From Candidatus Comchoanobacter bicostacola (GTDB taxonomy: Bacteria; Pseudomonadota; Gammaproteobacteria; Comchoanobacterales; Comchoanobacteraceae): a stretch of 64,000 nt of DNA. Both the position numbers and the translations under genes were made by a program. Positions 29,044 to 38,013 of the stretch are shown one piece after another (the stretch's first letter is position 1; every line of letters starts with the position of its first letter). Under the pieces are notes generated by a model. The model was not told the origin of the DNA and ran no database searches. It saw only the letters and a list, made by a program, of their open reading frames with translations. The stretch is taken from NCBI RefSeq assembly GCF_024172705.1, contig NZ_CP092900.1:186001-250000 (forward strand), in the 5' to 3' direction.

Positions 29044-31344
29044 ATGAAATCAATTCCTGAATACAGACAAGAAGCAATTAATCCAGTATTAAGTCTGTTA
29101 CAAAAAGCATTAGTACGTGATGGTAAGAATCCGGACGATCCTGAATTGAGTCGTATGTATAGTGATACTCTAAAAGTTATTACGGCTTCAGAATGGAAAC
29201 AACTATTTGCTACCGAAAAAAATGTATTTAGAGATGTAGTGCGCATATCAGGTTTGGACTATATATCGGTCTTCGAAGCTCTTGTTGATTCTGGCTTTTT
29301 TGCAGAGTCAACAGTAGCAGAGTTAAAGGGGCTATTATTGAATAGTATTCACTCACTTGGTGACTTGGCAATTGTAGTAGAAAATGCTAATTACTCAGCA
29401 CCGTTAGATATCATGGTTGATCGAGGAGTGGTATCAGCGCTAACACCTGTAGAGTTAAAGGGGATATTATTTGGTGATATTAATACACTTAGTCAGTTGG
29501 CACGTGCAGCTTTACACGGCGGATACCCAAAGGCGTTAAATGCTTTTGTTGATTCTGGATTATTGAATGATCTAACTGTTACTACAGAATGGAAACAACT
29601 ATTAGTACATCCCGCCACTCTTCTTGATTTAACATTATCAGCAGTTGAGGGAGCTCCAAAGGCGTTAAATATCGCTATTGACTCTGGAGCATTAGCTATG
29701 TTGACAGCAGAAGATTTTAAAGAGATATTATCTGTTGTTGAACCTGGTAGATTTGAGGGTAATCTAAAGCTCACAAAGGAGTCGGTTTTTGAATCTGGCA
29801 TAAATAAAGATTTTTGTATTTTAGTATCTGCAGCAAATAGAGGGTGCCCAGTGGTGTTAAATGCTTTGGTTGCTTCTGGAGTATTGAAGGAGCTAAGTGC
29901 TAAAGATTTTAAGATAATATTAAATTATCATTGGGAAATACTAGATGAACTAGCAAATATAGCGTCTAATGGGCACCCAGCGGCGTTAAATGCTTTGGTT
30001 GCTTCTGGAGTAGTGAAGGAGCTAACACCAGCAGAGTTAAAGAAGATATTATATGATGATCAAACATTAGGTCGACTAGTAAATATAGCGTATGGTGGGC
30101 ACCCAGCGGCGTTAAATGCTTTGGTTGATTCGGGGCTGTTGGCAGAGCTAACAGCTGTAGAGCTAAGAAAGATGTTGCCAGAGGATAGATTTAGAGAGGT
30201 TTTAGAGAGATATCTGAGAGAAGAGAGATATTTGAGAGAGGAGGGTTTAGGTTTATCATTGATACTATTGATGTTCCAAAAAGCATACATAGGTTTATTA
30301 TCCTGGTTCTTTAGGTATATTCAACCACCATTAAGACAAAGATATTTTGTGATGAATGTTTTCAAGGTATCGCCTAATTTATTTATTGATTTGCCTTTTA
30401 CTGGTATGGATGATGAGGAGGTAGTGACTGATACCCTGAAAGTATTATTGATTTCACATTATATGCCGAAAAATTTAAGTGTACAGATGTTGGCAGGTCC
30501 TATCAAGCGGGATATAGCTGAGACTAGCAGTGTCTCTAAAGCTCATCCTCACGTTACATTGCCTTATTATATTGTTTCAAATATGTGTAAAAAATATTTG
30601 GGTGGTGATGCTTTAGCAAAGTTCGAGATTCCTCCAGAGAGTATTGCACAATATTTTAATGGATATCACCAAACATTATCTATTAAGGTAGTGGCATCTG
30701 GTTTGGTACAAACCCTCTATGATGCCATGCCTTTGCCGGTGTATCTTGAGTGTGCTAAATATCGTAGGGATTTGTATAACACACTACAAACTTATTTACG
30801 CGGATTTTCTTCAGAGAATCACACTCTTTCCCAAGCAGTATGTGTGGGGTCAACCGCTGAAAGTAGAAAAGAATTAGTTGATCAGATGTTAAAACAAATC
30901 CAATCGTTAAGTAATGTGCGTTTAATTACTTTAAATTGGCTAAAGGATAAGATTGGAAATGTCAGCTTTTTTTCTTGTGAATTAAAAGATCAAGAAATAT
31001 TGCCTGTAGATGCGAAGCTGCTATATCCAGGTATTAATAATGTAAGGATTATACCAGAAGCTGATAAAGTTTTTTCAGCTTGGTGCATCAATAATGGTAT
31101 ATTTTCTCAACGTTACATAGCATTGGATAAAGCAAGTTTATTCAATAAGCTGTGTGCTATAAAGCAAATTAGTCCTATTCTTATTTATAAGCATATCATC
31201 AATGATGATCATGGGGGGTTAGCGCAATGCTTTTCTAGGTGTGATATGAGTAGAAGTCAGATAGAGAAATTTTTAGATGAGAGTGTGATCTTGGAAGAAT
31301 CTCTCTTGTCTTCTAAACTAGGTGTAAGAAGAGAAAACACCTAG
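29044..31344 (+). CDS. Large alpha-helical repeat protein, 766 residues, possible effector
   Basis: I do not recognise a named family. Residues ~80-385 hold about eight degenerate repeats of 33-37 residues. The consensus is roughly (G)HPxALNALVxSGxLxELTxxELKxIL, and three late copies are almost identical (GHPAALNALVASGV). The predicted pattern is helix-turn-helix, so a superhelical solenoid suited to protein binding. The C-terminal ~380 residues have no repeats and contain one strong hydrophobic segment near 405-430 (LSLILLMFQKAYIGLLSWFF). There is no signal peptide. The last 38 codons are part of a 174-bp duplication also found at 28807. Repeat-rich, lineage-specific proteins beside ankyrin genes are often translocated effectors in intracellular gammaproteobacteria; here that is inference. 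Confidence 0.8.
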   Translation: MKSIPEYRQEAINPVLSLLQKALVRDGKNPDDPELSRMYSDTLKVITASEWKQLFATEKNVFRDVVRISGLDYISVFEALVDSGFFAESTVAELKGLLLNSIHSLGDLAIVVENANYSAPLDIMVDRGVVSALTPVELKGILFGDINTLSQLARAALHGGYPKALNAFVDSGLLNDLTVTTEWKQLLVHPATLLDLTLSAVEGAPKALNIAIDSGALAMLTAEDFKEILSVVEPGRFEGNLKLTKESVFESGINKDFCILVSAANRGCPVVLNALVASGVLKELSAKDFKIILNYHWEILDELANIASNGHPAALNALVASGVVKELTPAELKKILYDDQTLGRLVNIAYGGHPAALNALVDSGLLAELTAVELRKMLPEDRFREVLERYLREERYLREEGLGLSLILLMFQKAYIGLLSWFFRYIQPPLRQRYFVMNVFKVSPNLFIDLPFTGMDDEEVVTDTLKVLLISHYMPKNLSVQMLAGPIKRDIAETSSVSKAHPHVTLPYYIVSNMCKKYLGGDALAKFEIPPESIAQYFNGYHQTLSIKVVASGLVQTLYDAMPLPVYLECAKYRRDLYNTLQTYLRGFSSENHTLSQAVCVGSTAESRKELVDQMLKQIQSLSNVRLITLNWLKDKIGNVSFFSCELKDQEILPVDAKLLYPGINNVRIIPEADKVFSAWCINNGIFSQRYIALDKASLFNKLCAIKQISPILIYKHIINDDHGGLAQCFSRCDMSRSQIEKFLDESVILEESLLSSKLGVRRENT

Positions 31345-31395
31345 TTTCTGCATGAAGGTCAAGATTAGTGTCAATTGACAGTTTTTTTTTAAAAA
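31221..31395 (+). repeat. Direct repeat copy 2 (~175 bp), coding tail plus 3' hairpins
   Basis: Partner of 28807-28980, offset 2414 bp. It includes the hairpin at 31315-31347 around the stop codon and the TGTCAATTGACA-T9 element at 31370-31390, which probably acts as transcription terminator. Confidence 0.92.
31370..31390 (+). terminator. Candidate terminator after the 766-residue repeat protein
   Basis: The palindrome TGTCAATTGACA is followed directly by G and nine T residues. The stem is short (4-5 bp with an AATT loop), so efficiency may depend on the upstream 11-bp hairpin at 31315-31347. The same arrangement is at 28956-28976. Confidence 0.5.
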
Positions 31396-31427
31396 CGCTA
31401 CAATTGATACAAAAAAGAGATTAAATA

Positions 31428-31952
31428 ATGCTATATACGTTAGGATGGATTCTTACTACCGTAATCTTATTCTTCTGCATGCTTTTCTGCTGTTTTGCGA
31501 TGGGTCGTAGATCCAGATCCAAGCTTAATGAAATACGTAACTTGAAAATAAAAACACGTAAATTACGTTTACAGACGGATATTCTAAACAGTGCTATGGA
31601 TGTTAATGATAAATTCAATAACTTGTCTACTTTGGCAGGAGATGCCACGAAGTCTTTCTGTGCAAGTGTGAAGGATTTCTTTAATAAATCTGGCTATCCT
31701 AAGCAAGACAATGTTGGGTTGCCTGGCCCGTCTGATAATTTACAAGAAGTGAAGCCAAACTTTAAAGTAGGTCGGAAGAATTTGGATAAGCCTAGTTATA
31801 ATGATCTTTTTAGTTCAGGGAGTTCTCGTGCATGGTCTGAGGGGTATCATCTATTTCTTCAGTTGACAGACAGGTTGATTGACTGTATAGATCCTAAAGT
31901 AACAGCTAGACATATAGAGGACTTTGATATTGAAACATATGAAGAGTTATAG
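31428..31952 (+). CDS. Small N-terminally membrane-anchored protein, unknown
   Basis: The 174-residue product begins with a single membrane helix (YTLGWILTTVILFFCMLFCCF) followed by a basic RRSRSK stop-transfer and a charged helical region to ~75, so the bulk is probably cytosolic. I do not recognise the family. The stop at 31950-31952 is an amber TAG. The same frame stays open for 27 more codons (NQLEILHITRTENDLIHVRELELS...) to TGA 32034-32036 and keeps the helical, leucine-patterned character of a coiled coil. The protein was therefore probably ~202 residues before a point mutation, or the TAG is occasionally read through. Confidence 0.65.
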   Translation: MLYTLGWILTTVILFFCMLFCCFAMGRRSRSKLNEIRNLKIKTRKLRLQTDILNSAMDVNDKFNNLSTLAGDATKSFCASVKDFFNKSGYPKQDNVGLPGPSDNLQEVKPNFKVGRKNLDKPSYNDLFSSGSSRAWSEGYHLFLQLTDRLIDCIDPKVTARHIEDFDIETYEEL

Positions 31953-32062
31953 AATCAACTAGAGATTTTACATATTACGCGGACTGAGAACGATCTTATA
32001 CATGTAAGAGAGTTAGAGTTGTCATTAAAGTCATGAGCTATATAATAAGGATTTTTATTGAG

Positions 32063-32297
32063 ATGGATGATTATATGACAATATTAAGCGAAGACGTTTA
32101 CAGTAGTCATGTAAAGGGCATCAGGAATGCTCACCTAATGTCGGTCCGTTTGTTAGTAACCATTAAGGTATAATGTAGTAACTCCTTCCGAAGTTTCTGG
32201 GGAGGGTAAGTTGGCTGCTTGCATTCCGTCTGAGCTAGCAGCTGATGCAGCGCTCCCTGCTGCCTTTGCTGACGGTGCGGCTGCCCCAGGAAAGTAG
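32063..32297 (+). pseudogene. Decayed coding remnant
   Basis: A 36-codon frame (MDDYMTILSEDVYSSH..., stop 32171-32173) follows AAGG. Directly after it, in another frame, 32167-32297 reads an alanine-rich sequence (SGEGKLAACIPSELAADAAL) to TAG 32295-32297. The composition looks coding, and the order suggests one gene broken by a frameshift, but I cannot assign a family. Confidence 0.35.
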
Positions 32298-32588
32298 GTC
32301 AGTTATAATTAGAGGCGTTTGCTCCTTAAGTTAAGTCCATGATCAATGTTGTTCATGGATGATTAACAGTTGTTAGAGTAGGTCAATCAGTTGGCTAAGG
32401 TAACCTATGTTGAGATCAGGCGCTTTTTTTAAATTAGAGAAGAGCCTATAGAAAAAACAGCATTTTTAAAATGTGTAACTGGATTTTCTTTGTAAATTAC
32501 AGCGGACTCTTAATAAGAGTAATGATTCTATGTTTTCTGGTTGGTGCTTTTGTAAATTTGACATTTTGTTAAAAGTATTGTATAATAA
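32298..32588. other. Non-coding A/T-rich spacer
   Basis: About 290 bp before the next gene. I see no gene here. TTGACATTTTGTTAAAAGTATTGTATAATAA at ~32559-32588 contains TTGACA and TATAAT boxes that could form a promoter for the downstream gene with a spacer near 16-17 bp. Confidence 0.4.
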
Positions 32589-32612
32589 ATGTTAAAAAAG
32601 GTATTAAATATT

Positions 32613-34151
32613 ATGATTAAAAATAGTGGAGATATAGAAGTTCAAATTAGTTTAGATGAAATTCTGAACACGGATGGTATTAGCGACAAATTGAAAGCCT
32701 CTGTTGGTGAGTTAAAACAATTATTGAATGGAGGTAAGGTTGATTCTGAAGTAAAGTCTCAGGCTTCTAAGTTAATTAATAAGATTCTATATCAATCATA
32801 CGGATGTAACTCAGTACACTCATATCGTTTAAAGTGGTTAGTTACTAAAGCAATGGTATTTGTAGTATCACTTCTAGCATTACCATTGGGTTTATTATGG
32901 TCTCCTCATTTGATAGCTATAAATTTCAAGGGCGAGCGTAAATTAGGAACTTCTTTTTTCCCTGCTTTATTAAAGTCACTTGCTAATGGGTTAATGTTTG
33001 CAATAGCAATTATGTTGCTTGGCGCAATGGCTTTGCCTGACAAGTTAAAATCACACAGCAAGCGCTTTGTTAATTTTAAAGCGACACAAATAAAGAAAAT
33101 CGATCGATGGGGTCAAGTTTTTAATAAGAAGAGTCCTTCAGGTTTAATTATTCACAGCAAGTTAGTCGGAAAAAAAGATAGCAGTTCTAAAGAGGGTACT
33201 GAGATGTATACTGACTTAACGAGTGAGATGAAAGCAGTGTCTAATCTTTTAGGTTCTGGTGTTAAGCTTATGTTGGACGATGGTGATGTGACTGTAGAGG
33301 GTATCGATGGTTATATAGCGCTTCAAATTAGTATGTTACCAAGGCTTAAAGCAGATGCTATGACATTTAAGCTGCAGAAAGTTAAAGATGCTAAGCCAAT
33401 GAGTGATGTATATAAGAAAGCGCATCGTGCAGTATTAGAGAAGATTCATAAGAATTATAGTACAAAATTAGTTGATGAAAAACTCTCCCTTAATAAATTA
33501 CGTGAAGAAGTGATTAAGTTAGAGAAAGCTCGTTTAGCGAAGATGGGCATTACATTAAAAAACTGGAAGGATGGTAAGCTACAAACATATTTGAATACGC
33601 ATACCATGCAATCAACTGTATTTGGTGGTGTATCAACAGGTCTAAAAGGTCACATGGGGTACCACGGTGGTGCAGCTATCGTGCTTGTCAATAAAGATAA
33701 TGTTGCGGATGGAAAAGATGTTGGTTTTAGTCAACATGGTGTTAAGTTGTCTCAAGGAATTGATTTTGGAAAGCCTAGCTTCCATCATATTGATTACAAA
33801 ATGTCACACGAAAATCATACGCTAATGGATAAGGACGTTTTAGAAAGCATTTTAAAGGCTCATGATGAGATGCAAGTAAAGCGTTATGATAATTACCGTA
33901 AAGATGAAAAAGGAGTCTCTTACATTAAAAAGTATATTGTTCCTAATTACATGCCAGGTAACTTTGACTGTCAGTTTTATTTGGGGCTTTTAGCTTCAGG
34001 TATAAAGCTAAATCATCCTGTGAAATCTGCAAATACTTCGGAAAGCTTATTAAAAAATATTGTCCGATGTGATGATTGTGGCACCCAAGGTATGGTAAAG
34101 AGAATATTAGGTGGCACATCTTTAACGCCAGTAAAAGGTGCTGGGTCTTAG
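32613..34151 (+). CDS. Unknown membrane protein, 512 residues
   Basis: The frame opens at 32589, but the ATG at 32613 (MIKNSGDIEVQIS) is an equally good start. I do not recognise the protein. An N-terminal helical region of ~80 residues precedes two hydrophobic segments (AMVFVVSLLALPLGLLW and SLANGLMFAIAIMLLGAMAL), with an aromatic loop between. The C-terminal ~360 residues are soluble, lysine-rich and contain a GGAAIVLVNKDN strand, several histidines (FHHIDYKMSHENH) and a terminal CDDCGTQG cysteine pair. It is upstream of the ABC protein by 78 bp and may be expressed with it. A signalling or effector role is possible but unsupported. Confidence 0.75.
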   Translation: MIKNSGDIEVQISLDEILNTDGISDKLKASVGELKQLLNGGKVDSEVKSQASKLINKILYQSYGCNSVHSYRLKWLVTKAMVFVVSLLALPLGLLWSPHLIAINFKGERKLGTSFFPALLKSLANGLMFAIAIMLLGAMALPDKLKSHSKRFVNFKATQIKKIDRWGQVFNKKSPSGLIIHSKLVGKKDSSSKEGTEMYTDLTSEMKAVSNLLGSGVKLMLDDGDVTVEGIDGYIALQISMLPRLKADAMTFKLQKVKDAKPMSDVYKKAHRAVLEKIHKNYSTKLVDEKLSLNKLREEVIKLEKARLAKMGITLKNWKDGKLQTYLNTHTMQSTVFGGVSTGLKGHMGYHGGAAIVLVNKDNVADGKDVGFSQHGVKLSQGIDFGKPSFHHIDYKMSHENHTLMDKDVLESILKAHDEMQVKRYDNYRKDEKGVSYIKKYIVPNYMPGNFDCQFYLGLLASGIKLNHPVKSANTSESLLKNIVRCDDCGTQGMVKRILGGTSLTPVKGAGS

Positions 34152-34229
34152 GTTAAACCAAAGGCATAATTGATTAAATCAACTGCTTGTGCTAATGTTT
34201 TATTAGGTTTATAAAACAAGGGTGTGCCC

Positions 34230-36233
34230 ATGGATGAGGCAGCAGTTGGCTGTAGCCAGACAATAGATTTAGGAACATTTAGTCCCTATAAAGAAAATAA
34301 TATTAAACAGAACATGAGTAAGCGTGGGGTTATGAGCAGCTTTTTCAGCTTGCTCTATCTAATCTCTCGAGGTAGTCATAAAGAGTCTGATCCCTCTACG
34401 GGTCGTGTCTTTAGTTTTACGAATAGTATGCAGGGAATTTTTGCTCAAATATTCCTTGCTGGCTCAGGTCGAGGGCTCGTTAAATTTTTACTTTTTGTAA
34501 CACAGGCCTATATCTTACCGCGTGCTGTAGATGCGCTGCGTGTTGCTAATTTAGCCCTTTTTTCACAGTGGATCATTTATGCTTCAGCTGCTTACTTGGG
34601 TAGTTTGCTGGTGCAGTTTTTAATTTTTAATGCATTTGATAAACTAAGGAACAAATTTTCTTCACGTATAAAAATACGTATGTTTCAGAATTTACTTAGA
34701 GATAATAACATTTTGCATGCTGACTTTAGTCCAGAAGATTGGATGGAAAGTGTTAAAGAAAGGCTGCATCAAACCTTAACGCATATCCCTGTTATTATTG
34801 GTATGATAGTCGCCACTATAGGGAGTATGGTTTTAGCATCTACTGCACTCAACTTATCAACGTTTGTTTTTTCATTATTTATTTGTGTGCTTACTTCATT
34901 TGTAGGCCGTTGGGTAAAAGTAAAGTTTGAGAAACATTATAGTCAGTATGTGGAGCGATACGATAACACGATGACACACAGTGCACGGAACATACAAAAT
35001 GCAGCGGTTGTTAACTTGTCTCATCAAGCCATGTTAAATAGCACGGTTAGGACTGAAGTTAATAAAACCAGTCAATTATCACTGACTGCAACTTTTTATA
35101 ATCGTATAAAGATTTTTGCATCAGGGATTTTGTCTCATTTTACCTATATTTTATACACCTGCTACTTTGCTGGTTGCTTGTATTTTGGTTATTTAACGCT
35201 TCCAACTGTTTTAATTCTATTGCCACTTTGTAAAAGTTTGTCAGAGTCTATGGGTGAGGCGGTAGGTATCATTCCACTCACGCTGCACACGCTTAAAGTG
35301 GCAAATAAGTTGTATAATAGTTGGCAGTTGGTTAGTAAAGGGTATGATGTATTGCCAGACTATGAGTCAGTTAAATTAACTAGAAATCAGTTAAGGATTT
35401 TGTTTTCTGCTTTATGTCTTTTATCTCCATTAATGTTGTTGATTAGTCTTAAAGCCATGATTGTGTTTTTAATGGGGTCCTGTGTCTTGGTTGTATTTGA
35501 GGTGCGTTCTAAAACTAATCTGCTTTCTATGATACTGTGTAAACGGCCATCAGTAGCTAGCAAACCATCTGGCGTTCAAGTCTCAGTCGTTGATGTCAGT
35601 GATGCCAAAAAGGTTGAAGGTGTTTTTGAAAACGAGAAAGGTGCCAAGACAGATTTCGAAATCCACACGGGCCAAGCTCATTTTGTATCAGGAGAAAATG
35701 GCTCAGGTAAGTCTTCAATATTTTCAAAGGTAATTCCGTGCAAGCTTCCTAGAATGGGCCAAAATATCAAATTTGGAAAAGGTAAAAGCTGGGTGGTTGC
35801 GGCAGCAGATTTGCAGCTATTATCACTAGATTTTAAGAGTGATGGAACGATTCTGGAGCGCTTAGCGCAACGTTATAGTGTAAAGCGTGATCAGGCGTTT
35901 GATAATTATGTAATAGAGGGTTTATCGTCTTGTGGTTTTTCCCGACTTGACTTGGATAAAAGTTATACTGATTTTTCAGATGGAGAGCGTCAAGTATTAG
36001 CTATTTGTGGCTTAGTTGCAACATTAAAACTTTACCCTAATAAGGCAAGTTATGTTTGTTGTGATGAGATGACTGGGAAAATAGACAGTGCAAAACGTCC
36101 TAGTGTATTGCAGTATTTAGGTGAGTCTTTAACTGCTTGGCAAGGCACATCAGCAGTGATTGATCACAATGTTAAAGAATCAGATGTAAAAGCGCATTTT
36201 CAACAGCAAATTCGACTTAGCGTTAAACGCTAA
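34230..36233 (+). CDS. ABC-family permease-ATPase fusion, atypical
   Basis: The ATG at 34230 is favoured over GTG 34224 because AAGGG sits seven bases ahead. The 667-residue protein has about six membrane helices between ~65 and ~420. The nucleotide-binding domain follows, with Walker A SGENGSGKSS (~487-496), signature TDFSDGERQ, Walker B YVCCDEMTGKID and switch VIDHN. The catalytic Glu and His are present. The domain is compact, and MTGKID replaces the usual ATSALD D-loop. Layout recalls SbmA/BacA-type COG4178 transporters, which move peptides or vitamin B12, but similarity is weak. It directly follows an unknown membrane protein and precedes the outer-membrane protein array on the opposite strand. 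Confidence 0.8.
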   Translation: MDEAAVGCSQTIDLGTFSPYKENNIKQNMSKRGVMSSFFSLLYLISRGSHKESDPSTGRVFSFTNSMQGIFAQIFLAGSGRGLVKFLLFVTQAYILPRAVDALRVANLALFSQWIIYASAAYLGSLLVQFLIFNAFDKLRNKFSSRIKIRMFQNLLRDNNILHADFSPEDWMESVKERLHQTLTHIPVIIGMIVATIGSMVLASTALNLSTFVFSLFICVLTSFVGRWVKVKFEKHYSQYVERYDNTMTHSARNIQNAAVVNLSHQAMLNSTVRTEVNKTSQLSLTATFYNRIKIFASGILSHFTYILYTCYFAGCLYFGYLTLPTVLILLPLCKSLSESMGEAVGIIPLTLHTLKVANKLYNSWQLVSKGYDVLPDYESVKLTRNQLRILFSALCLLSPLMLLISLKAMIVFLMGSCVLVVFEVRSKTNLLSMILCKRPSVASKPSGVQVSVVDVSDAKKVEGVFENEKGAKTDFEIHTGQAHFVSGENGSGKSSIFSKVIPCKLPRMGQNIKFGKGKSWVVAAADLQLLSLDFKSDGTILERLAQRYSVKRDQAFDNYVIEGLSSCGFSRLDLDKSYTDFSDGERQVLAICGLVATLKLYPNKASYVCCDEMTGKIDSAKRPSVLQYLGESLTAWQGTSAVIDHNVKESDVKAHFQQQIRLSVKR

Positions 36234-36260
36234 TCAGGTATTAATGTGTATAGAACGACC

Positions 36261-37139
36261 TTAGAATAGGTTGATCTCTAAACCGACTTTAATTGTATTG
36301 GTACGAAATTCATACTGTTCTTCAAATTGAGTATGATCTCCAGAAAACATTTGTGTGTCTGTATCACTAGGGTTGCTATTTAACTTAGGATCAGTTGCAA
36401 AGCCATATTGTCCTTTAATAAATACAGTGGCTACATCACCTAAATGGGTGCTTAATTCCGCATATATGTACGGTGCAACTAAGTAATCAATCTCTGCTTC
36501 GTATGGCTTTCTTTCACCATCATTAAATAAGGAAGCATTGGTGTTGCCATCTATCGCGTCATTATCCATGGAGCTTAGTGCGTCAAAAACAGGACCTGTT
36601 TCTATTTTTATGCGTTGGGCGAATGCACCGCCGCCTATCTCAATCTGGTTGCCGTTACGATCAAGTACAACCCCGATATCAGCGCCAAATGTACTTCGTG
36701 GCTTGAATGTAAATAAACTTGCAAGTACGGATCTAGCCTCACCCTCATAAATCCCGTAAACTTCACTACTGATACCAAAAGTTAGCGCATCACTTGGATA
36801 CGCGGTCTCTGGTAGGCTTTGGAGTTTAAACCCTACTGACAAACGGTTGACAGCTGTTGTATCAACACTATCTTTTGCAATGCTTTTCTGATCATCATTC
36901 ACAAATGCTGTATTAACGTCAATTTCGTCATCATCAGCAGATGGGCATGCAAAGTGGTAGTCGTCTGTTGTGTTTAAGTAGGGAAGGTTGTAAGCGCCAC
37001 TATTTTGAGCTGTGAGATGGCTAATGACCCCTGATATTCTCATATTTACAGAATGATTAAGTCCAGCATTAGAAAGGGTGTTGCTCAGTAAGAGTGTTGA
37101 AATTATGGCTGGGCGTAAAATAGTTGTGTGCATTAGCAT
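36261..37139 (-). CDS. Outer-membrane beta-barrel-like protein, array member B3
   Basis: The 292-residue protein has an N-terminal export signal (IISTLLLSNTLSNAG) and an extracellular-loop-rich body with alternating strands. It ends in the outer-membrane sorting signature with C-terminal Phe (TIKVGLEINLF). A cysteine-containing FACPSADDDEID loop lies in the first third. It is the last gene of a minus-strand array. Start and end pattern resemble the B-type members at 38014 and 40536 (QxEF-x-N-T-x-K-V-G-x-x). I infer a porin or adhesin-like envelope role. Confidence 0.78.
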   Translation of the reverse strand: MLMHTTILRPAIISTLLLSNTLSNAGLNHSVNMRISGVISHLTAQNSGAYNLPYLNTTDDYHFACPSADDDEIDVNTAFVNDDQKSIAKDSVDTTAVNRLSVGFKLQSLPETAYPSDALTFGISSEVYGIYEGEARSVLASLFTFKPRSTFGADIGVVLDRNGNQIEIGGGAFAQRIKIETGPVFDALSSMDNDAIDGNTNASLFNDGERKPYEAEIDYLVAPYIYAELSTHLGDVATVFIKGQYGFATDPKLNSNPSDTDTQMFSGDHTQFEEQYEFRTNTIKVGLEINLF

Positions 37140-37153
37140 ATACTCCTTTAATT

Positions 37154-37912
37154 TTAACTATGTTTATAAATATGGGTTCTAAATCCTACAGAGAAGTTAC
37201 TGTTTAAGAATTTAGGGGAGGAAGTAAGCTGACGTCCCAGATTTAAAGTACGGTTAGTGGGTTGAGCGACCAGAGCAGTATCTTTACAGTTGGCATTTTC
37301 TGAGGTGATTGTACCATCCAGTTCTAAATTAAAGCTCGTCAAACCATAGTCTAGGTGTAGGTATGCATCAAGCCATTCAACGACAGGAACATACATTCTG
37401 CCCATAATTGATAACGATATAGGGCGTATTTCGCTCGCATCTGCAAGTGTTGCTCCGTTATACAGTAAGCCATCACTGAGTCCAGATAATTTGAGTCCGG
37501 GTGCACTTATTTGAGCCCCTACTTGAATCTCAGATTGACTTTGAGTTTCTAAATAACCACCAAGGGTAATGGATGGGGATCCTTGATGCTCAAGTTTGAA
37601 GCTCTGCATAGCGAAGTTTTTTTCACTATCGCTAAAGGATATCCCATAAATGATACTGCCATAAAAGCCCATTTGGTCTGCGTAATTCCATTTGCCAGAT
37701 AGTTCAGCATTTATTTGGTTGAACTCAGTTGCTAGCTCTTGAAGTGTCCAGTGATGTTGGTTGGTTAAGCTTCCAGGTATAAGCTGTTCATTATACTCAA
37801 AGCCCATCTTGTTGGTGCTTACGTTTGCACTTCCATAAAAGTCGATGTCTGCATAGGACATTGTGGTGGTTAAGATAATTGCCGATATTATATATTTTGC
37901 ATGTGATGGCAT
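37154..37912 (-). CDS. Outer-membrane beta-barrel-like protein, array member A3
   Basis: The 252-residue protein has a signal peptide (YIISAIILTTTMSYA) and the A-type opening IDFYGSANVSTNKMGF, matching INFYGKINQTKL and INYRGKVAINKI of the larger A members. It lacks their ~200-residue insertion and ends in HIYKHS rather than an aromatic residue, so it may be trimmed at the 3' end. It sits 14 bp ahead of B3. A promoter-like pair is upstream at 37946-37973. Confidence 0.72.
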   Translation of the reverse strand: MPSHAKYIISAIILTTTMSYADIDFYGSANVSTNKMGFEYNEQLIPGSLTNQHHWTLQELATEFNQINAELSGKWNYADQMGFYGSIIYGISFSDSEKNFAMQSFKLEHQGSPSITLGGYLETQSQSEIQVGAQISAPGLKLSGLSDGLLYNGATLADASEIRPISLSIMGRMYVPVVEWLDAYLHLDYGLTSFNLELDGTITSENANCKDTALVAQPTNRTLNLGRQLTSSPKFLNSNFSVGFRTHIYKHS

Positions 37913-37945
37913 GTATGCTCCCTTACTTAAAATATTGCTGACTTG

Positions 37946-37973
37946 ATTTTAGCATTTCATTTTCTTTAATCAA
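37946..37973 (-). promoter_or_regulatory. Candidate promoter for the A3-B3 pair
   Basis: On the minus strand TTGATT and TAAAAT are separated by 16 bp, ~35 bp upstream of the A3 start. The larger gap here (101 bp) compared with other array junctions supports a separate start of transcription. Confidence 0.4.
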
Positions 37974-38013
37974 GTATAATGACTGAATTTTGATTTATGC
38001 TCGTATCGTCAAG

